A DNA stretch of 64,000 nt from a virus. The notes beneath the pieces were generated by a model. That model saw only the letters and a program-made list of their open reading frames with translations, searched no databases and was not told the DNA's origin. Below, in pieces: positions 51,344-59,054 of this stretch. The position numbers and the translations under genes were made by a program. The DNA lies in IMG/VR virus record IMGVR_UViG_3300038426_000075, positions 24,039 to 88,038 of that record; one strand, 5' to 3'. Position 1 is the first letter of the stretch; each line of letters starts with the position of its first letter.

Positions 51344-51709
51344 TTAACTTTCAAAGTGATCTTCATCCCAAGAAATATCTTCCTTGCCGCCGTACTCCTC
51401 CTTCCACACCTTGTGCCAGTAAGCCCATCCCTTCTTTGGCGCAGGCAGAACCTTGGTCAAATCGTCTGACAGGAACATAATATCTAATGCCTTACCGAAC
51501 TGGTGAGCTGAGATATTCTTAATTCCATCACAATTCGTCACAACTTTCGACTTATCTATTACGTTGCCATCTTTATCTCTTCCAAGAGAAAACAGAAATT
51601 GCTGCTCTTCCGTTAGTCTATGCCATGAATCCCCAACTGGGTGCTCTCCCTCCGCAATCATCCTCGAAATGAATCTGGTTATCCGATCTGTATATTCAAA
51701 TCGGTTCAT
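51344..51709 (-). CDS. M15-type endolysin, probable L-Ala-D-Glu or D-Ala peptidase (121 aa)
   Basis: An N-terminal helix (NRFEYTDRITRFISRMI) is followed by the M15 core: GRDKDG, KVVTNCDGI, SAHQFGKALD (H69, D76), GWAYWH and a final DEDHFE (H118). Those are three zinc ligands. Endopeptidases of this family cut cross-bridges of peptidoglycan. It opens the lysis cassette and follows a terminator. Confidence 0.65.
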   Translation of the reverse strand: MNRFEYTDRITRFISRMIAEGEHPVGDSWHRLTEEQQFLFSLGRDKDGNVIDKSKVVTNCDGIKNISAHQFGKALDIMFLSDDLTKVLPAPKKGWAYWHKVWKEEYGGKEDISWDEDHFES

Positions 51710-51735
51710 GCTTTAACCATCCTCTTAACATTCCC

Positions 51736-51782
51736 CCAAAAAAAGAAAAGGCGCCCCCATAAATTGCAACTGAGTGCGCCTT
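51736..51782 (-). terminator. Rho-independent terminator before the lysis cassette
   Basis: AAGGCGC (51748-51754) and GCGCCTT (51776-51782) close a 7-bp stem, followed on the minus strand by TTTTCTTTTTTT. It stops transcription from the genes at 52-56 kb. Its 21-base loop contains an ATTGCAAC half-site. Confidence 0.7.
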
Positions 51783-51835
51783 ATCTATAAAAAAGTCTAT
51801 TCGGTCTGGGCGTTTTTATCACTGCCCCAAGTCTA

Positions 51836-51849
51836 TACGCAAATGCGTA
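51836..51849. promoter_or_regulatory. TACGCA-AA-TGCGTA palindrome, site 5
   Basis: A perfect copy in the gap between the terminator and the end of the coiled-coil gene at 51894, so it lies downstream of one transcript and upstream of the lysis genes. Confidence 0.6.
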
Positions 51850-51893
51850 ATCTTGTCAAGAAAAATCTTTGAGATAGACTTACAATTCGCATC

Positions 51894-52169
51894 TCACGAC
51901 TTATATGTCCTCTCAACCGCTCTATTCCTTTCTTCCCGTTTAAACACGTATGCCTCAAACGCAGCAATGTCTGTATCTGTGGCCGTACCTTTGAATATGG
52001 GCATACAAAGATTGAAAATCTTTTTCGATTCTTCCATCTCTGTCTGTATCTCAGCCATCTCTTTTTTAAATTGCCGACGTGATTTTATCATCCGAGGCAG
52101 GGCATAAAAAAGTAAAAAGCCAAACACTCCCAATTGAATGACCAATAAAATAATCTCAAGTGTTTTCAT
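51894..52169 (-). CDS. Membrane-anchored coiled-coil protein, spanin-like (91 aa)
   Basis: The start MKTLEIILLVIQLGVF at 52169 has AAGGAGG upstream. One N-terminal TM helix (about residues 4-22) precedes a coiled-coil tail of about 50 residues. This looks like an i-spanin or other inner-membrane phage protein, and a lipoprotein exists at 45484. Function unproven. Confidence 0.45.
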   Translation of the reverse strand: MKTLEIILLVIQLGVFGFLLFYALPRMIKSRRQFKKEMAEIQTEMEESKKIFNLCMPIFKGTATDTDIAAFEAYVFKREERNRAVERTYKS

Positions 52170-52257
52170 ATCAAACCTCCTTTTTATCCATTTCGTATAG
52201 ATTCCTACCATAAAAAGCTGGCGTTGTCCATCAGACCGATCCCTGAATATGACCCTT

Positions 52258-53229
52258 TCATTTTGGTGTCTCGTCCCAAATTTTCCCATCGAGCAATCGG
52301 CCAGCTTTCTTTTTGCCAACACGATACATCGTTATCATGTTGCTGTCTAAAAGTTCGTCTGGTTTTAGGGCGTTATAATGATAACCATCAGGCATGAATG
52401 TTTCCGTTTCGTGTGACCACCTTCTTTTTGATCTTCTGTAAAACAATTCTGGTTTGGTTGAGCTCCATTCCCCCCATCCCTTAAAAAAGAAAGGCACTCC
52501 TGCCGCTTGGGATTGATTTTTCAGAGATCTCACCCAATCGGGATGAATAGGGCGGGCCTTTGGGCCAGACTCTCCTCCACAGACGACCCAATCAATGCCT
52601 CCATCCAACGTCTGAGCGGGAGATCCAAGGTCGAACGTTTTTAGATGTGGTCGTGAGTCACTAAGCCATTTATATAAGAGCTTCACCGGTCCCAGCATCG
52701 GTTCCACACTCACAAACCTCTTCGCTGCCGGTATCTGCAAAAGAATCGGTATCCTCTCATCGGCGGTTTGCTGATCCTCGACCGAGACACCGAGCCATAA
52801 TCTTTTAGACTTGTCGGCGAGAATCCCCCCGCACGAATCGAGCCATACCCTTTGAAGGATGTGCTCCATTCTCTCCGGGCGCTTTGTCAGAAAGAAATAT
52901 TGATGCTTGTTGGCCCTGGCGAACGCTACGTTAAGGATTCTCACAACGAAAGAATCCGGAATGTCTTCGTGAAACAGATCCCCCATGAACTGCACTCCTA
53001 TCCTTGCGGGTTTCTTGAGACGAAGAGGGGCTTCGAGTTCTTTTTCATCAAGTATCGGTTTTTGCCCCTCATAAGCGAGTCTATGCCAAGCTGAAATATT
53101 TGGATTCATACGCAGTCTTCTTGCCATGGCCAGGTGCCAGCAGTTCCGACAGCCGTCAGAGACCGGAGTGCATCTCATGACGAGGGGGTTCCAAGTATGG
53201 GTTAAATATTCAATTTTGGTTCTTTGCAC
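52258..53229 (-). CDS. Phage Gp37/Gp68 (DUF5131) family protein (323 aa)
   Basis: A GTG start follows AAGGAGG. Residues 20-30 contain CTPVSDGCRNC, a C-x6-C-x2-C set typical of this family, followed by conserved WLGVSVEDQ and VVCGGESG elements. Family members are common in phages; a radical SAM-like or iron-sulfur function has been suggested but the activity is unclear. It neighbours another radical SAM gene. Confidence 0.6.
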   Translation of the reverse strand: MQRTKIEYLTHTWNPLVMRCTPVSDGCRNCWHLAMARRLRMNPNISAWHRLAYEGQKPILDEKELEAPLRLKKPARIGVQFMGDLFHEDIPDSFVVRILNVAFARANKHQYFFLTKRPERMEHILQRVWLDSCGGILADKSKRLWLGVSVEDQQTADERIPILLQIPAAKRFVSVEPMLGPVKLLYKWLSDSRPHLKTFDLGSPAQTLDGGIDWVVCGGESGPKARPIHPDWVRSLKNQSQAAGVPFFFKGWGEWSSTKPELFYRRSKRRWSHETETFMPDGYHYNALKPDELLDSNMITMYRVGKKKAGRLLDGKIWDETPK

Positions 53230-53570
53230 AAAAATGCCTCCTTTTTTAACAGCATCTCGATATGATCTCTGGTTAAAGAATAATGGCCGATGGCTCCCAA
53301 GTATCCTTCCACGGTCTCACGAAGCATTTGCTCCCGAAAGCTTTTCTTCAGCATCTCTTCTGCCAATCGTTGGTCGGATAGGCTGCGCTTATACTCTTCC
53401 CAATAGGCAAGAATCTCTTTGCGGGAAAGCTTTTTGCCGATTTCGCGGGCTTCTTCTGTGTTTTTAGGTATGAGCAAAGCTAACTCCTTAAATGCAATTG
53501 CGTAAATTTTTGGGAGACTTTTTGATAAATCAATCTCGGCCTTGCCCATCGTCTCTGAAATTTCAACCAT
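53202..53570 (-). CDS. Helical hypothetical protein (122 aa)
   Basis: All helical, Lys/Glu/Leu-rich, with LSRKEILAYWEEYKRSL in the middle. It overlaps the radical SAM gene by 91 bases at the favoured start; the internal MGKAEIDL at 53549 would reduce overlap. Coupled to the DUF5131 gene. Function unknown. Confidence 0.4.
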   Translation of the reverse strand: MVEISETMGKAEIDLSKSLPKIYAIAFKELALLIPKNTEEAREIGKKLSRKEILAYWEEYKRSLSDQRLAEEMLKKSFREQMLRETVEGYLGAIGHYSLTRDHIEMLLKKEAFLCKEPKLNI

Positions 53571-54319
53571 TTCCTATCTCGATGCATTCCCTGTTCGTCA
53601 CGCCACAACATGGCCATCGGAGTAAAACCCGCCTGGATCGTCTGTTTCAACCTACCTTCCGCAGATTCAAAACTGTCCTTCGGATATCCGATCAGCACAT
53701 AGGCCATTAAAACATGCCTTACCTTGGGGATTCCAGCCTCCCTCATTACCCTCCCTGCCTCAACAAGCGGCTCATAATCGTCGGGAGTATCGTAGGCAAA
53801 ATAGAGGCGGTCTGGTTTCAGATCGGCCAACATCTGGGCGTGCCATGCAGTGAGTCGCGCCGCCTCCAAACCTCCCGAGAATATAGACCTCTCCTTCTGC
53901 CGCTTCAGCATTTCACAGACCTTCAGGAAATGATCATCACTAGTAGCCAGAATATTGTCGTCCACTACGTTCCAACCCTCAATAATGGGAAGTTCTTTTA
54001 CTTCTGGATCCCTTTCGTGGACCGAGCAGAACCAACAGCGGTTGGGGCAACCCCTTGATGTGATCGTTATCCCGGGTTTGAGGAAGCGACCCGCAACAAA
54101 TTCTTCTCCTTTTGATCCAAGGGCCGGTCCTCCCATATCAACATCCGAATAGTATTGCTTCCAAGATTGATAAAGCCTTTCGGCTTCTGGAATGTCCCAC
54201 TTAAAAGCCACCGAAATCCTAACCGACTGCTCCGGAGGCCTAAAGAGTGTGGGACCTCCCACAAAGGCAAGATCGTCCCTTGGTGTCCATTGCGTCCGTC
54301 TTGGAAATACTCTAATCAT
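53480..54319 (-). CDS. Radical SAM protein (279 aa)
   Basis: The start MIRVFPRRTQW at 54319 is chosen. Residues 88-98 contain GCPNRCWFC, the CxxxCxxC iron-sulfur motif. LADLKPDRLYFAYD and a late GYPKDS segment follow, as in radical SAM enzymes. It lies next to the DUF5131 gene. The GTTGCAAT-type palindrome (54333-54351) lies 14-32 bases upstream of the ATG. Confidence 0.65.
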   Translation of the reverse strand: MIRVFPRRTQWTPRDDLAFVGGPTLFRPPEQSVRISVAFKWDIPEAERLYQSWKQYYSDVDMGGPALGSKGEEFVAGRFLKPGITITSRGCPNRCWFCSVHERDPEVKELPIIEGWNVVDDNILATSDDHFLKVCEMLKRQKERSIFSGGLEAARLTAWHAQMLADLKPDRLYFAYDTPDDYEPLVEAGRVMREAGIPKVRHVLMAYVLIGYPKDSFESAEGRLKQTIQAGFTPMAMLWRDEQGMHRDRKWLKFQRRWARPRLIYQKVSQKFTQLHLRS

Positions 54320-54332
54320 CATCGCCCCCAAA

Positions 54333-54351
54333 GTTGCAATCCAATTGCAAG
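54333..54351. promoter_or_regulatory. GTTGCAAT-CCA-ATTGCAAG palindrome
   Basis: Arms match at seven of eight positions with a 3-base centre. It lies directly upstream of the radical SAM start and matches the positions of the related sites at 20578 and 59030. Confidence 0.45.
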
Positions 54352-54364
54352 TTCCACGCGGTGA

Positions 54365-54808
54365 TCATTTAATCTCTTTCCCTGATCTGTGGGTTATCTG
54401 AATCTGCTTTGGAAATAAATCTGCCAATCCCAAAATTTCGTCACCCGCAACCTGAGAAGCAACCCTACCATCGGGAAGCATAAGATGGGAAAAAAACGCA
54501 TCTCTCGGCCCGCAAACCACGGCACGTAAGGCCACACCTTTGACATAGTGGTACAGCATCGTAGCCGCCTGAACCCGAGCTGCCCGCTCATTCTCCTTAT
54601 ATGATTTCATGACGGGCCAAATGATTTTAAAGGCGTCTCCCTTAATAGAAAAACCTATCATAAAGGCTGCTCTTCCCTCCCCATTCATACCAAAACCTTC
54701 ACCCTCGATCTTTCCGCCTAATTCTTCGATCTGTTTTTTGGCTCTATCAATCCATACATCGGGAGACGATTTGCTGGTTTGCCAGTAGTTTAAGTCGTCT
54801 GCATACAT
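54365..54808 (-). CDS. Hypothetical protein (147 aa)
   Basis: Start with AAGGAG upstream. Helical N-terminus (WIDRAKKQIEELGG), a beta core (AAFMIGFSIKGDAFKIIWPV) and a helical middle with ARVQAATMLYHYV. No catalytic motif recognised. Upstream of the radical SAM gene. Confidence 0.4.
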   Translation of the reverse strand: MYADDLNYWQTSKSSPDVWIDRAKKQIEELGGKIEGEGFGMNGEGRAAFMIGFSIKGDAFKIIWPVMKSYKENERAARVQAATMLYHYVKGVALRAVVCGPRDAFFSHLMLPDGRVASQVAGDEILGLADLFPKQIQITHRSGKEIK

Positions 54809-54823
54809 ATCAGTTTCTCCTTC

Positions 54824-54994
54824 TTACCTCGACTTCTCTTTGAAAATATCCTCTAATTTGTCTTCCTGGGCCTCAGTGAGGAAGCCGTTATCCTCGAAGA
54901 ACTCCGTCACGGACTCTACGAACCCAGCTTCCCACATGGTTAGCTTGTCATCGTCGAGTCCGTCCAGTATCCATTCAAGCCTGTCTTTGGTCAT
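54824..54994 (-). CDS. Small acidic protein (56 aa)
   Basis: An ATG at 54994 overlaps the upstream stop (ATGA) and opens 56 codons. Strongly acidic helix-rich sequence with DGLDDDKLTMWEAGFVES. Coupling to the ASCH gene supports it. Function unknown. Confidence 0.45.
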   Translation of the reverse strand: MTKDRLEWILDGLDDDKLTMWEAGFVESVTEFFEDNGFLTEAQEDKLEDIFKEKSR

Positions 54995-55413
54995 TTGATT
55001 TTAAAGTCTTGGATATTCCAAAGACCTTGAGCACCTTTAACCGTAATAGGTTTTTCCAGTTTCTGAACCTTATCGAGCATCCACATAAAGCGGCCAGGGG
55101 TATAGTCTCCGAAGGCCTTCTCCTGGGCTGAAAGTAAGAGAGGACCCGTATGAATAGGAAAGCACGCCTCAAGTTCACAAATTGCGACAATGGCACCGAG
55201 AGCATGAGCCTCCTTATAGGCGTATCCTGCTTCATAGAGAACCTTAAAAAATGGATCTCGGCCCAACAATAATCTTGCTTCCTTTTGCCATTTGCTACTC
55301 GAATGGATCGCCAGGGAACCTCGGTACTCGGTGCTCCAGCTTCTTGTTTCAATTTTTTTTACTCCAATCGCAATCAGGGTTGCCCAGGGTTGGTAAAGGG
55401 TGAGTGCTTTCAT
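54991..55413 (-). CDS. ASCH-domain protein (140 aa)
   Basis: The start MKALTLYQPWATLIAIGVKK and the following IETRSWSTEYRGSLAIHSS match the ASCH domain, a beta-barrel (PUA-like) fold that binds RNA or modified nucleotides. AIVAICELEACFP in the middle supports the fold. Coupled to the next gene by an ATGA overlap. Confidence 0.65.
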   Translation of the reverse strand: MKALTLYQPWATLIAIGVKKIETRSWSTEYRGSLAIHSSSKWQKEARLLLGRDPFFKVLYEAGYAYKEAHALGAIVAICELEACFPIHTGPLLLSAQEKAFGDYTPGRFMWMLDKVQKLEKPITVKGAQGLWNIQDFKIK

Positions 55414-55598
55414 GCTCTGTACGGTCCTTTCAGGGTGAGAGTGTCAAGAAATTTTTCTGGATCTAACACTTCGTCAAGCTTGGTACTCCATATTTTCCCG
55501 TTCATTGAGATGAGAACGATGGTAACTTGGGGAGCTTCAATATCCCCGGCAAGGTAGACACCAGGATTCTTAATCATGTGCTCAACTTCTTTTCTCAT
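55410..55598 (-). CDS. Small hypothetical protein (62 aa)
   Basis: Start with GGGAGG upstream. A short beta/alpha protein (VYLAGDIEAPQVTIVLISMNGKIW) coupled to the ASCH gene. Function unknown. Confidence 0.4.
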   Translation of the reverse strand: MRKEVEHMIKNPGVYLAGDIEAPQVTIVLISMNGKIWSTKLDEVLDPEKFLDTLTLKGPYRA

Positions 55599-55656
55599 TT
55601 TGGCACCTCCCGTTGCAATCGGTCTGCCGTGATCATATTAATCCCTTCTGTCCCTT

Positions 55657-56565
55657 TTACGGGGAACGCATTTGCGTAACCGAGGACGCAACATCCATTT
55701 TTATTTCATAATCCTTCAATACAACCCCTTTCTTATTCCTTCCCGCAACATGGGCTTGCCACCAGAATCTTCCGACAATATGACCAAAGAGAGGATTTTC
55801 TTCAGTATAAGTTTTGAAGTGACCACGGCACAAGTGGATTCGGTTGGTCCATAGATGCTTCGGGATTGACTTTTCCCTTTGTGTCGTTGGTTTAAGATAT
55901 AGGATGTGGTAAGTAAATAGTGGACCTTTATCACCCTTGGCTCTCTTTGTATTCAACTTAGGGGGGGGGATGACCTTCTCTGTTCCTATATTTTTGCAAT
56001 CCAGAAGCATTAAAGAAGAGTTTAACGCACCCAGATTTTGAGAATTTACTGCCGAGGAAAGTTCAATCACCTTGTTAAGTTTGCCACCATACATGGATTC
56101 TTTCCATGCTCCAAAGACTCCTATCCTCTCTTTGCCCACATCAACCTTATAGCCAAGCGCATCAATGGCCCACTTTTTTGCTTTATCAAAGTAACTAAAC
56201 GTCACAACGTCCCATACGAGCGGTTCCAATTCATTCGTCAGTATTGCGAACTTTGAGGTCTCACCGACATCTAAGTGCATTCCCAATAGATCTCCATCTA
56301 TACTCCAAGGTCTTGCCACTCTATTCTCATCAGGACTTATTACATAATCAAACCATGATACCTTATAGGGAATATTGACACCGCCTAACGGTCCTGTAAA
56401 CATAGGAACGCCTTGATGTTTTAAACAAAAAGACAGAATATCTTGAACTATTCCAAAGTGAAATTTTTGGGAGTGACGAATCAACTCATAAAGAACTGAG
56501 ACGTTTTTGTCCTCAATATAATGATGATCTCTTTTAAGATCTTCAATGACCTGGTGTGCAAACAT
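55657..56565 (-). CDS. Conserved phage hypothetical protein (302 aa)
   Basis: Start with GAGAGG upstream. The N-terminal 60 residues are helical. The C-terminal region has HLCRGHFKTYTEENPLFG, FWWQAH and KDYEIKM, seen in a phage family of unknown function. The last codons encode VTQMRSP and contain a near-perfect TACGCA palindrome (55665-55678). Confidence 0.45.
   Translation of the reverse strand: MFAHQVIEDLKRDHHYIEDKNVSVLYELIRHSQKFHFGIVQDILSFCLKHQGVPMFTGPLGGVNIPYKVSWFDYVISPDENRVARPWSIDGDLLGMHLDVGETSKFAILTNELEPLVWDVVTFSYFDKAKKWAIDALGYKVDVGKERIGVFGAWKESMYGGKLNKVIELSSAVNSQNLGALNSSLMLLDCKNIGTEKVIPPPKLNTKRAKGDKGPLFTYHILYLKPTTQREKSIPKHLWTNRIHLCRGHFKTYTEENPLFGHIVGRFWWQAHVAGRNKKGVVLKDYEIKMDVASSVTQMRSP
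55665..55678. promoter_or_regulatory. AACGCA-TT-TGCGTA, near-perfect palindrome
   Basis: One terminal mismatch from the consensus, located in the final codons of the upstream gene and 67 bases before the ATG at 55598. Confidence 0.5.
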
Positions 56566-56570
56566 ATCGC

Positions 56571-56639
56571 CTACCTCTCTTCCTTTTTAAAAATCACCAC
56601 CACGTCCACCACCTCAATCTTCAACTCGTTCTGCTCAAC
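56571..56639 (-). pseudogene. Duplicated C-terminal tail next to HNH gene
   Basis: The frame reads VEQNELKIEVVDVVVIFKK then EER and a stop. It closely resembles the last 22 codons of the HNH gene at 57204-57488 (ERNELQVGVVDIVVIFKK). The two copies flank the HNH gene at 56635-57207. A duplication or insertion during arrival of that HNH gene is inferred. Confidence 0.5.
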
Positions 56640-57207
56640 CGCCTTTATTTCTCCTGTTTTCCCATTTAGTACAAATTGGACAATAACGTGCTACTTTTCC
56701 ATGATGACAAGGAAAAGGACTTGGAAACAATGGATGTCCTTTCGGGCAGTGTGTTTTTCTTGCATTTACCCCTGTAACTCCATTACCTCTCAAAAGATTT
56801 TCTCTGAGTGTTACTGGTTCTAAATGGTCTGGATTTACACACCTTCTATTTCTGCAAAGATGATCCAGTGTTAAACCGTTAGGAATGGGCCCTTTAAAAT
56901 GTTCGTATGACCACCTATGGGCATTAAAACACTTCCTAACTTTATTTTTTTCAACATTGAATTTCCCGTATCCTCCCGGAGCAATGGCCCCTATCCAATT
57001 CCAACAACCATCCTGAGCCTTCTCAACCTTGCACATAAACCTTTCTATTATAGGTTTCGTTTCTTTCCCCATTAAATCCTTTGAATGTTGAATACCAGAA
57101 CACTTTTTACTACAGTATTTCCCCTTCCCTTTTCTAACCTTAGACGTTTGCGTAAAGAATGGTTCTCCACAAACCCCACAGAGTAATTTGACAATGCTCA
57201 CTTTCAT
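56635..57207 (-). CDS. HNH homing endonuclease (190 aa)
   Basis: CGVCGEPFFTQTSKVRKGKG at the start, then CWNWIGAIAPGGYGKF, NAHRWSYEHFKGPIPNGL, LDHLCRNRRCVNPDHLEPVT and LRENLLRG, the full HNH_3 homing endonuclease pattern. It is paralogous to 60052-60666. Start overlaps the previous gene by ATGA. Its flanks are a duplicated tail. Confidence 0.8.
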   Translation of the reverse strand: MKVSIVKLLCGVCGEPFFTQTSKVRKGKGKYCSKKCSGIQHSKDLMGKETKPIIERFMCKVEKAQDGCWNWIGAIAPGGYGKFNVEKNKVRKCFNAHRWSYEHFKGPIPNGLTLDHLCRNRRCVNPDHLEPVTLRENLLRGNGVTGVNARKTHCPKGHPLFPSPFPCHHGKVARYCPICTKWENRRNKGG

Positions 57208-57488
57208 TCCCCTTTTTTGAATATTACCACTATGTCTACGACTCCCACCTGCAACTCATTCCGCTCAATTTGTTCATGACATGGCAGGCAAAGCGTGATG
57301 ACGTTGCCAGGAACATCACTTCCAAGCTGAGATCGTCGAATTACATGATGAGGAGTCAATGACTTCCTCGACCCGCAACGGCGGCACATCCAGCTATCCC
57401 GGGTAAAGATGGACCGGGTAAATTTCTTGTACTCATCGCCTTCAAGTTTCTCACGATGCGGCTTTGGAAAAGATTTAACTGCGCTCAT
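57204..57488 (-). CDS. Compact HNH endonuclease (94 aa)
   Basis: DSWMCRRCGSRKSLTPHHVIRRS and NVITLCLPCHEQIE are the HNH zinc-finger core in a small stand-alone protein. Such compact HNH genes often act with terminase or in DNA repair. The C-terminus is a short beta strand (VDIVVIFKK) duplicated downstream. The ATG at 57488 overlaps the upstream stop. Confidence 0.75.
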   Translation of the reverse strand: MSAVKSFPKPHREKLEGDEYKKFTRSIFTRDSWMCRRCGSRKSLTPHHVIRRSQLGSDVPGNVITLCLPCHEQIERNELQVGVVDIVVIFKKGE

Positions 57489-57586
57489 TCTTCGTCCTCT
57501 TCCTCACCATAGTCCTCCTCTTCCTCTTCGTCGCAATCACAAGTGTACTCAGGCTCACCACAAAACGGGCAATCATGATCGCTCAT
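57485..57586 (-). CDS. Tiny acidic Cys protein (33 aa)
   Basis: An ATG at 57586 with AAGGAGG upstream opens 33 codons ending overlapping the HNH start (ATGA). CPFCG and CDCD plus a poly-Glu tail. A knuckle-like metal site is possible. Confidence 0.45.
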   Translation of the reverse strand: MSDHDCPFCGEPEYTCDCDEEEEEDYGEEEDEE

Positions 57587-57607
57587 ACTTTCCTCCTTTC
57601 GCCTCTC

Positions 57608-57793
57608 TCACCCGTAATTACAAAACACATTATCGTGTACATAGACCTGCTTAATTCTTCCAAAACAATCACAATATGAAAAATGTGCTGAACTCCCTTT
57701 TATTATTACTTTCTTGCAATGTTCGCAGATATGCTCGGTCCTTGTTTTTCCAACGAAATGATGATATAGATGGAATTCATGACTAAATTTCAT
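57608..57793 (-). CDS. Small zinc protein (61 aa)
   Basis: The start MKFSHEFHLYHHFVGK at 57793 has GGAGAG upstream. CEHCKK, then CDC and FCNYG close the protein. Histidine-rich N-terminus. Metal binding is likely; function unknown. Confidence 0.45.
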   Translation of the reverse strand: MKFSHEFHLYHHFVGKTRTEHICEHCKKVIIKGSSAHFSYCDCFGRIKQVYVHDNVFCNYG

Positions 57794-57981
57794 GTAATCT
57801 TTCTCTCCAACTCGGCCCATTCCTCGTCCGTCAGCGGTTTGCATGGAGGAGTATGGTCGCACGGCAAAATACAGAGGGACTCAAAGTTAAGGTTTCCCTG
57901 CAGATCTCTTTTAAGAGTGCTCCATTCTTCGTCCGATTGAAGTGCTTTTCTAAACCGACAAATCGAGATGGGGATGCTCAT
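57790..57981 (-). CDS. Small hypothetical protein (63 aa)
   Basis: Coupled to the next gene by ATGA overlap at both ends. Helical, with LPCDHTPPCKPLTDEEWAEL near the C-terminus. Function unknown. Confidence 0.4.
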   Translation of the reverse strand: MSIPISICRFRKALQSDEEWSTLKRDLQGNLNFESLCILPCDHTPPCKPLTDEEWAELERKIT

Positions 57982-59006
57982 CCTTCCCCCTCTACGAGGA
58001 TCTCGCCGGTTTCATCAACCACATCGCCTATGAATTTCACCTTCATTACTGCCTGGATTCGTCCCAATAAACCGGTGATTATCCTCGCCTTTGAAAACTC
58101 TGCGTCCTCACTTTCGTAAGTTCCTCTGAATTCAGCGCAGACCATTTCCAATTGATTCCCCCGCTTATCCGAATTCGTCATCCTGCCAGCCAATTCAAGT
58201 GCTCTCTCCACGTTCTCCTTCTGCTCCTTAAAGAGGGGAAAGGATATCTTCTCAGGAAGAATCTCTACTTCTTTCTCGGTCTTCCTGCCCAAGGCAACCT
58301 GAACTTTTCCCCACAGCATATGGACCGTCGTTTTCTTGTTGCGGGCCACATCAATCCAGTGATCCCTGTTCTTCTTCGTAACCACCGGACCAATCTCTTT
58401 AAGCCGGGACCACCCGATTTCTCCGGCAATCTCCCTTCCGATACCGACCTCATCACACTTTTTGCGGGTCATTCGTAAATAATCGATCGCTCTCCACTTG
58501 AGCTCGAGGGGGCCTAAAGCTACCTCACAGAAATCCTTCCAATTCGTGTAGCCCAAATCGATGTAATGCCGACCCTCGAAGATCTCCTCCAGTATCTTGC
58601 CGAGATCGAACCAACGAACCTCAATTTCAGCCTTTAGGGAAAGGACCTGTTCGTAAAGCTGTTGAGCCTTGCTAACTGAGGGGACCGCCGGCGGCCTTTC
58701 GATGATCTCTCGCCGAACGTCAGTATCGTCACTCTCCTGTACTTGGGGGGTATTGGATTCCACTTCCTCCTTCTCGGCGGGCTCTTCAGTCTGCTCGTCC
58801 ACATTGATCACCGTCTCAGATTTCAATTGATAAGGCGCAACAAAACCCTCGGGCACCAGTCCAAGTTTCTCGGCGGCCGCTAATGTGATTTCGCGTGGCA
58901 CCTCGTTGAAATTGTCGCACTCAAACTGCGCCTTGCAATTTGTCAGGCACACAGCCAACTCCACTTTCCGATCTTGTCTGTTTTTGCAAATCACATAGGT
59001 CGCCAT
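57978..59006 (-). CDS. DNA-binding-type regulatory protein (342 aa)
   Basis: The start MATYVICKNR at 59006 has AAGGAGG upstream; the GTTGCAAT palindrome (59030-59048) is 24-42 bases before it. The N-terminus has four cysteines (CKNR, CLTNC, CDNF), possibly a metal site. A mid segment with LGYTNWKDFCEVALG is found in plasmid and phage regulators that resemble ParB-like or replication proteins. A transcription or partition role is inferred. Confidence 0.45.
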   Translation of the reverse strand: MATYVICKNRQDRKVELAVCLTNCKAQFECDNFNEVPREITLAAAEKLGLVPEGFVAPYQLKSETVINVDEQTEEPAEKEEVESNTPQVQESDDTDVRREIIERPPAVPSVSKAQQLYEQVLSLKAEIEVRWFDLGKILEEIFEGRHYIDLGYTNWKDFCEVALGPLELKWRAIDYLRMTRKKCDEVGIGREIAGEIGWSRLKEIGPVVTKKNRDHWIDVARNKKTTVHMLWGKVQVALGRKTEKEVEILPEKISFPLFKEQKENVERALELAGRMTNSDKRGNQLEMVCAEFRGTYESEDAEFSKARIITGLLGRIQAVMKVKFIGDVVDETGEILVEGEG

Positions 59007-59029
59007 CGATCCTCCTTGTGTTCCTCCGA

Positions 59030-59048
59030 GTTGCAATGCAATTGCAAC
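59030..59048. promoter_or_regulatory. GTTGCAA-TGCAA-TTGCAAC palindrome
   Basis: Seven-base perfect arms flank a five-base centre, 24-42 bases upstream of the regulatory protein start. Same family as 20578-20595 and 54333-54351; possibly an autoregulatory operator. Confidence 0.5.
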
Positions 59049-59054
59049 TTTCAG

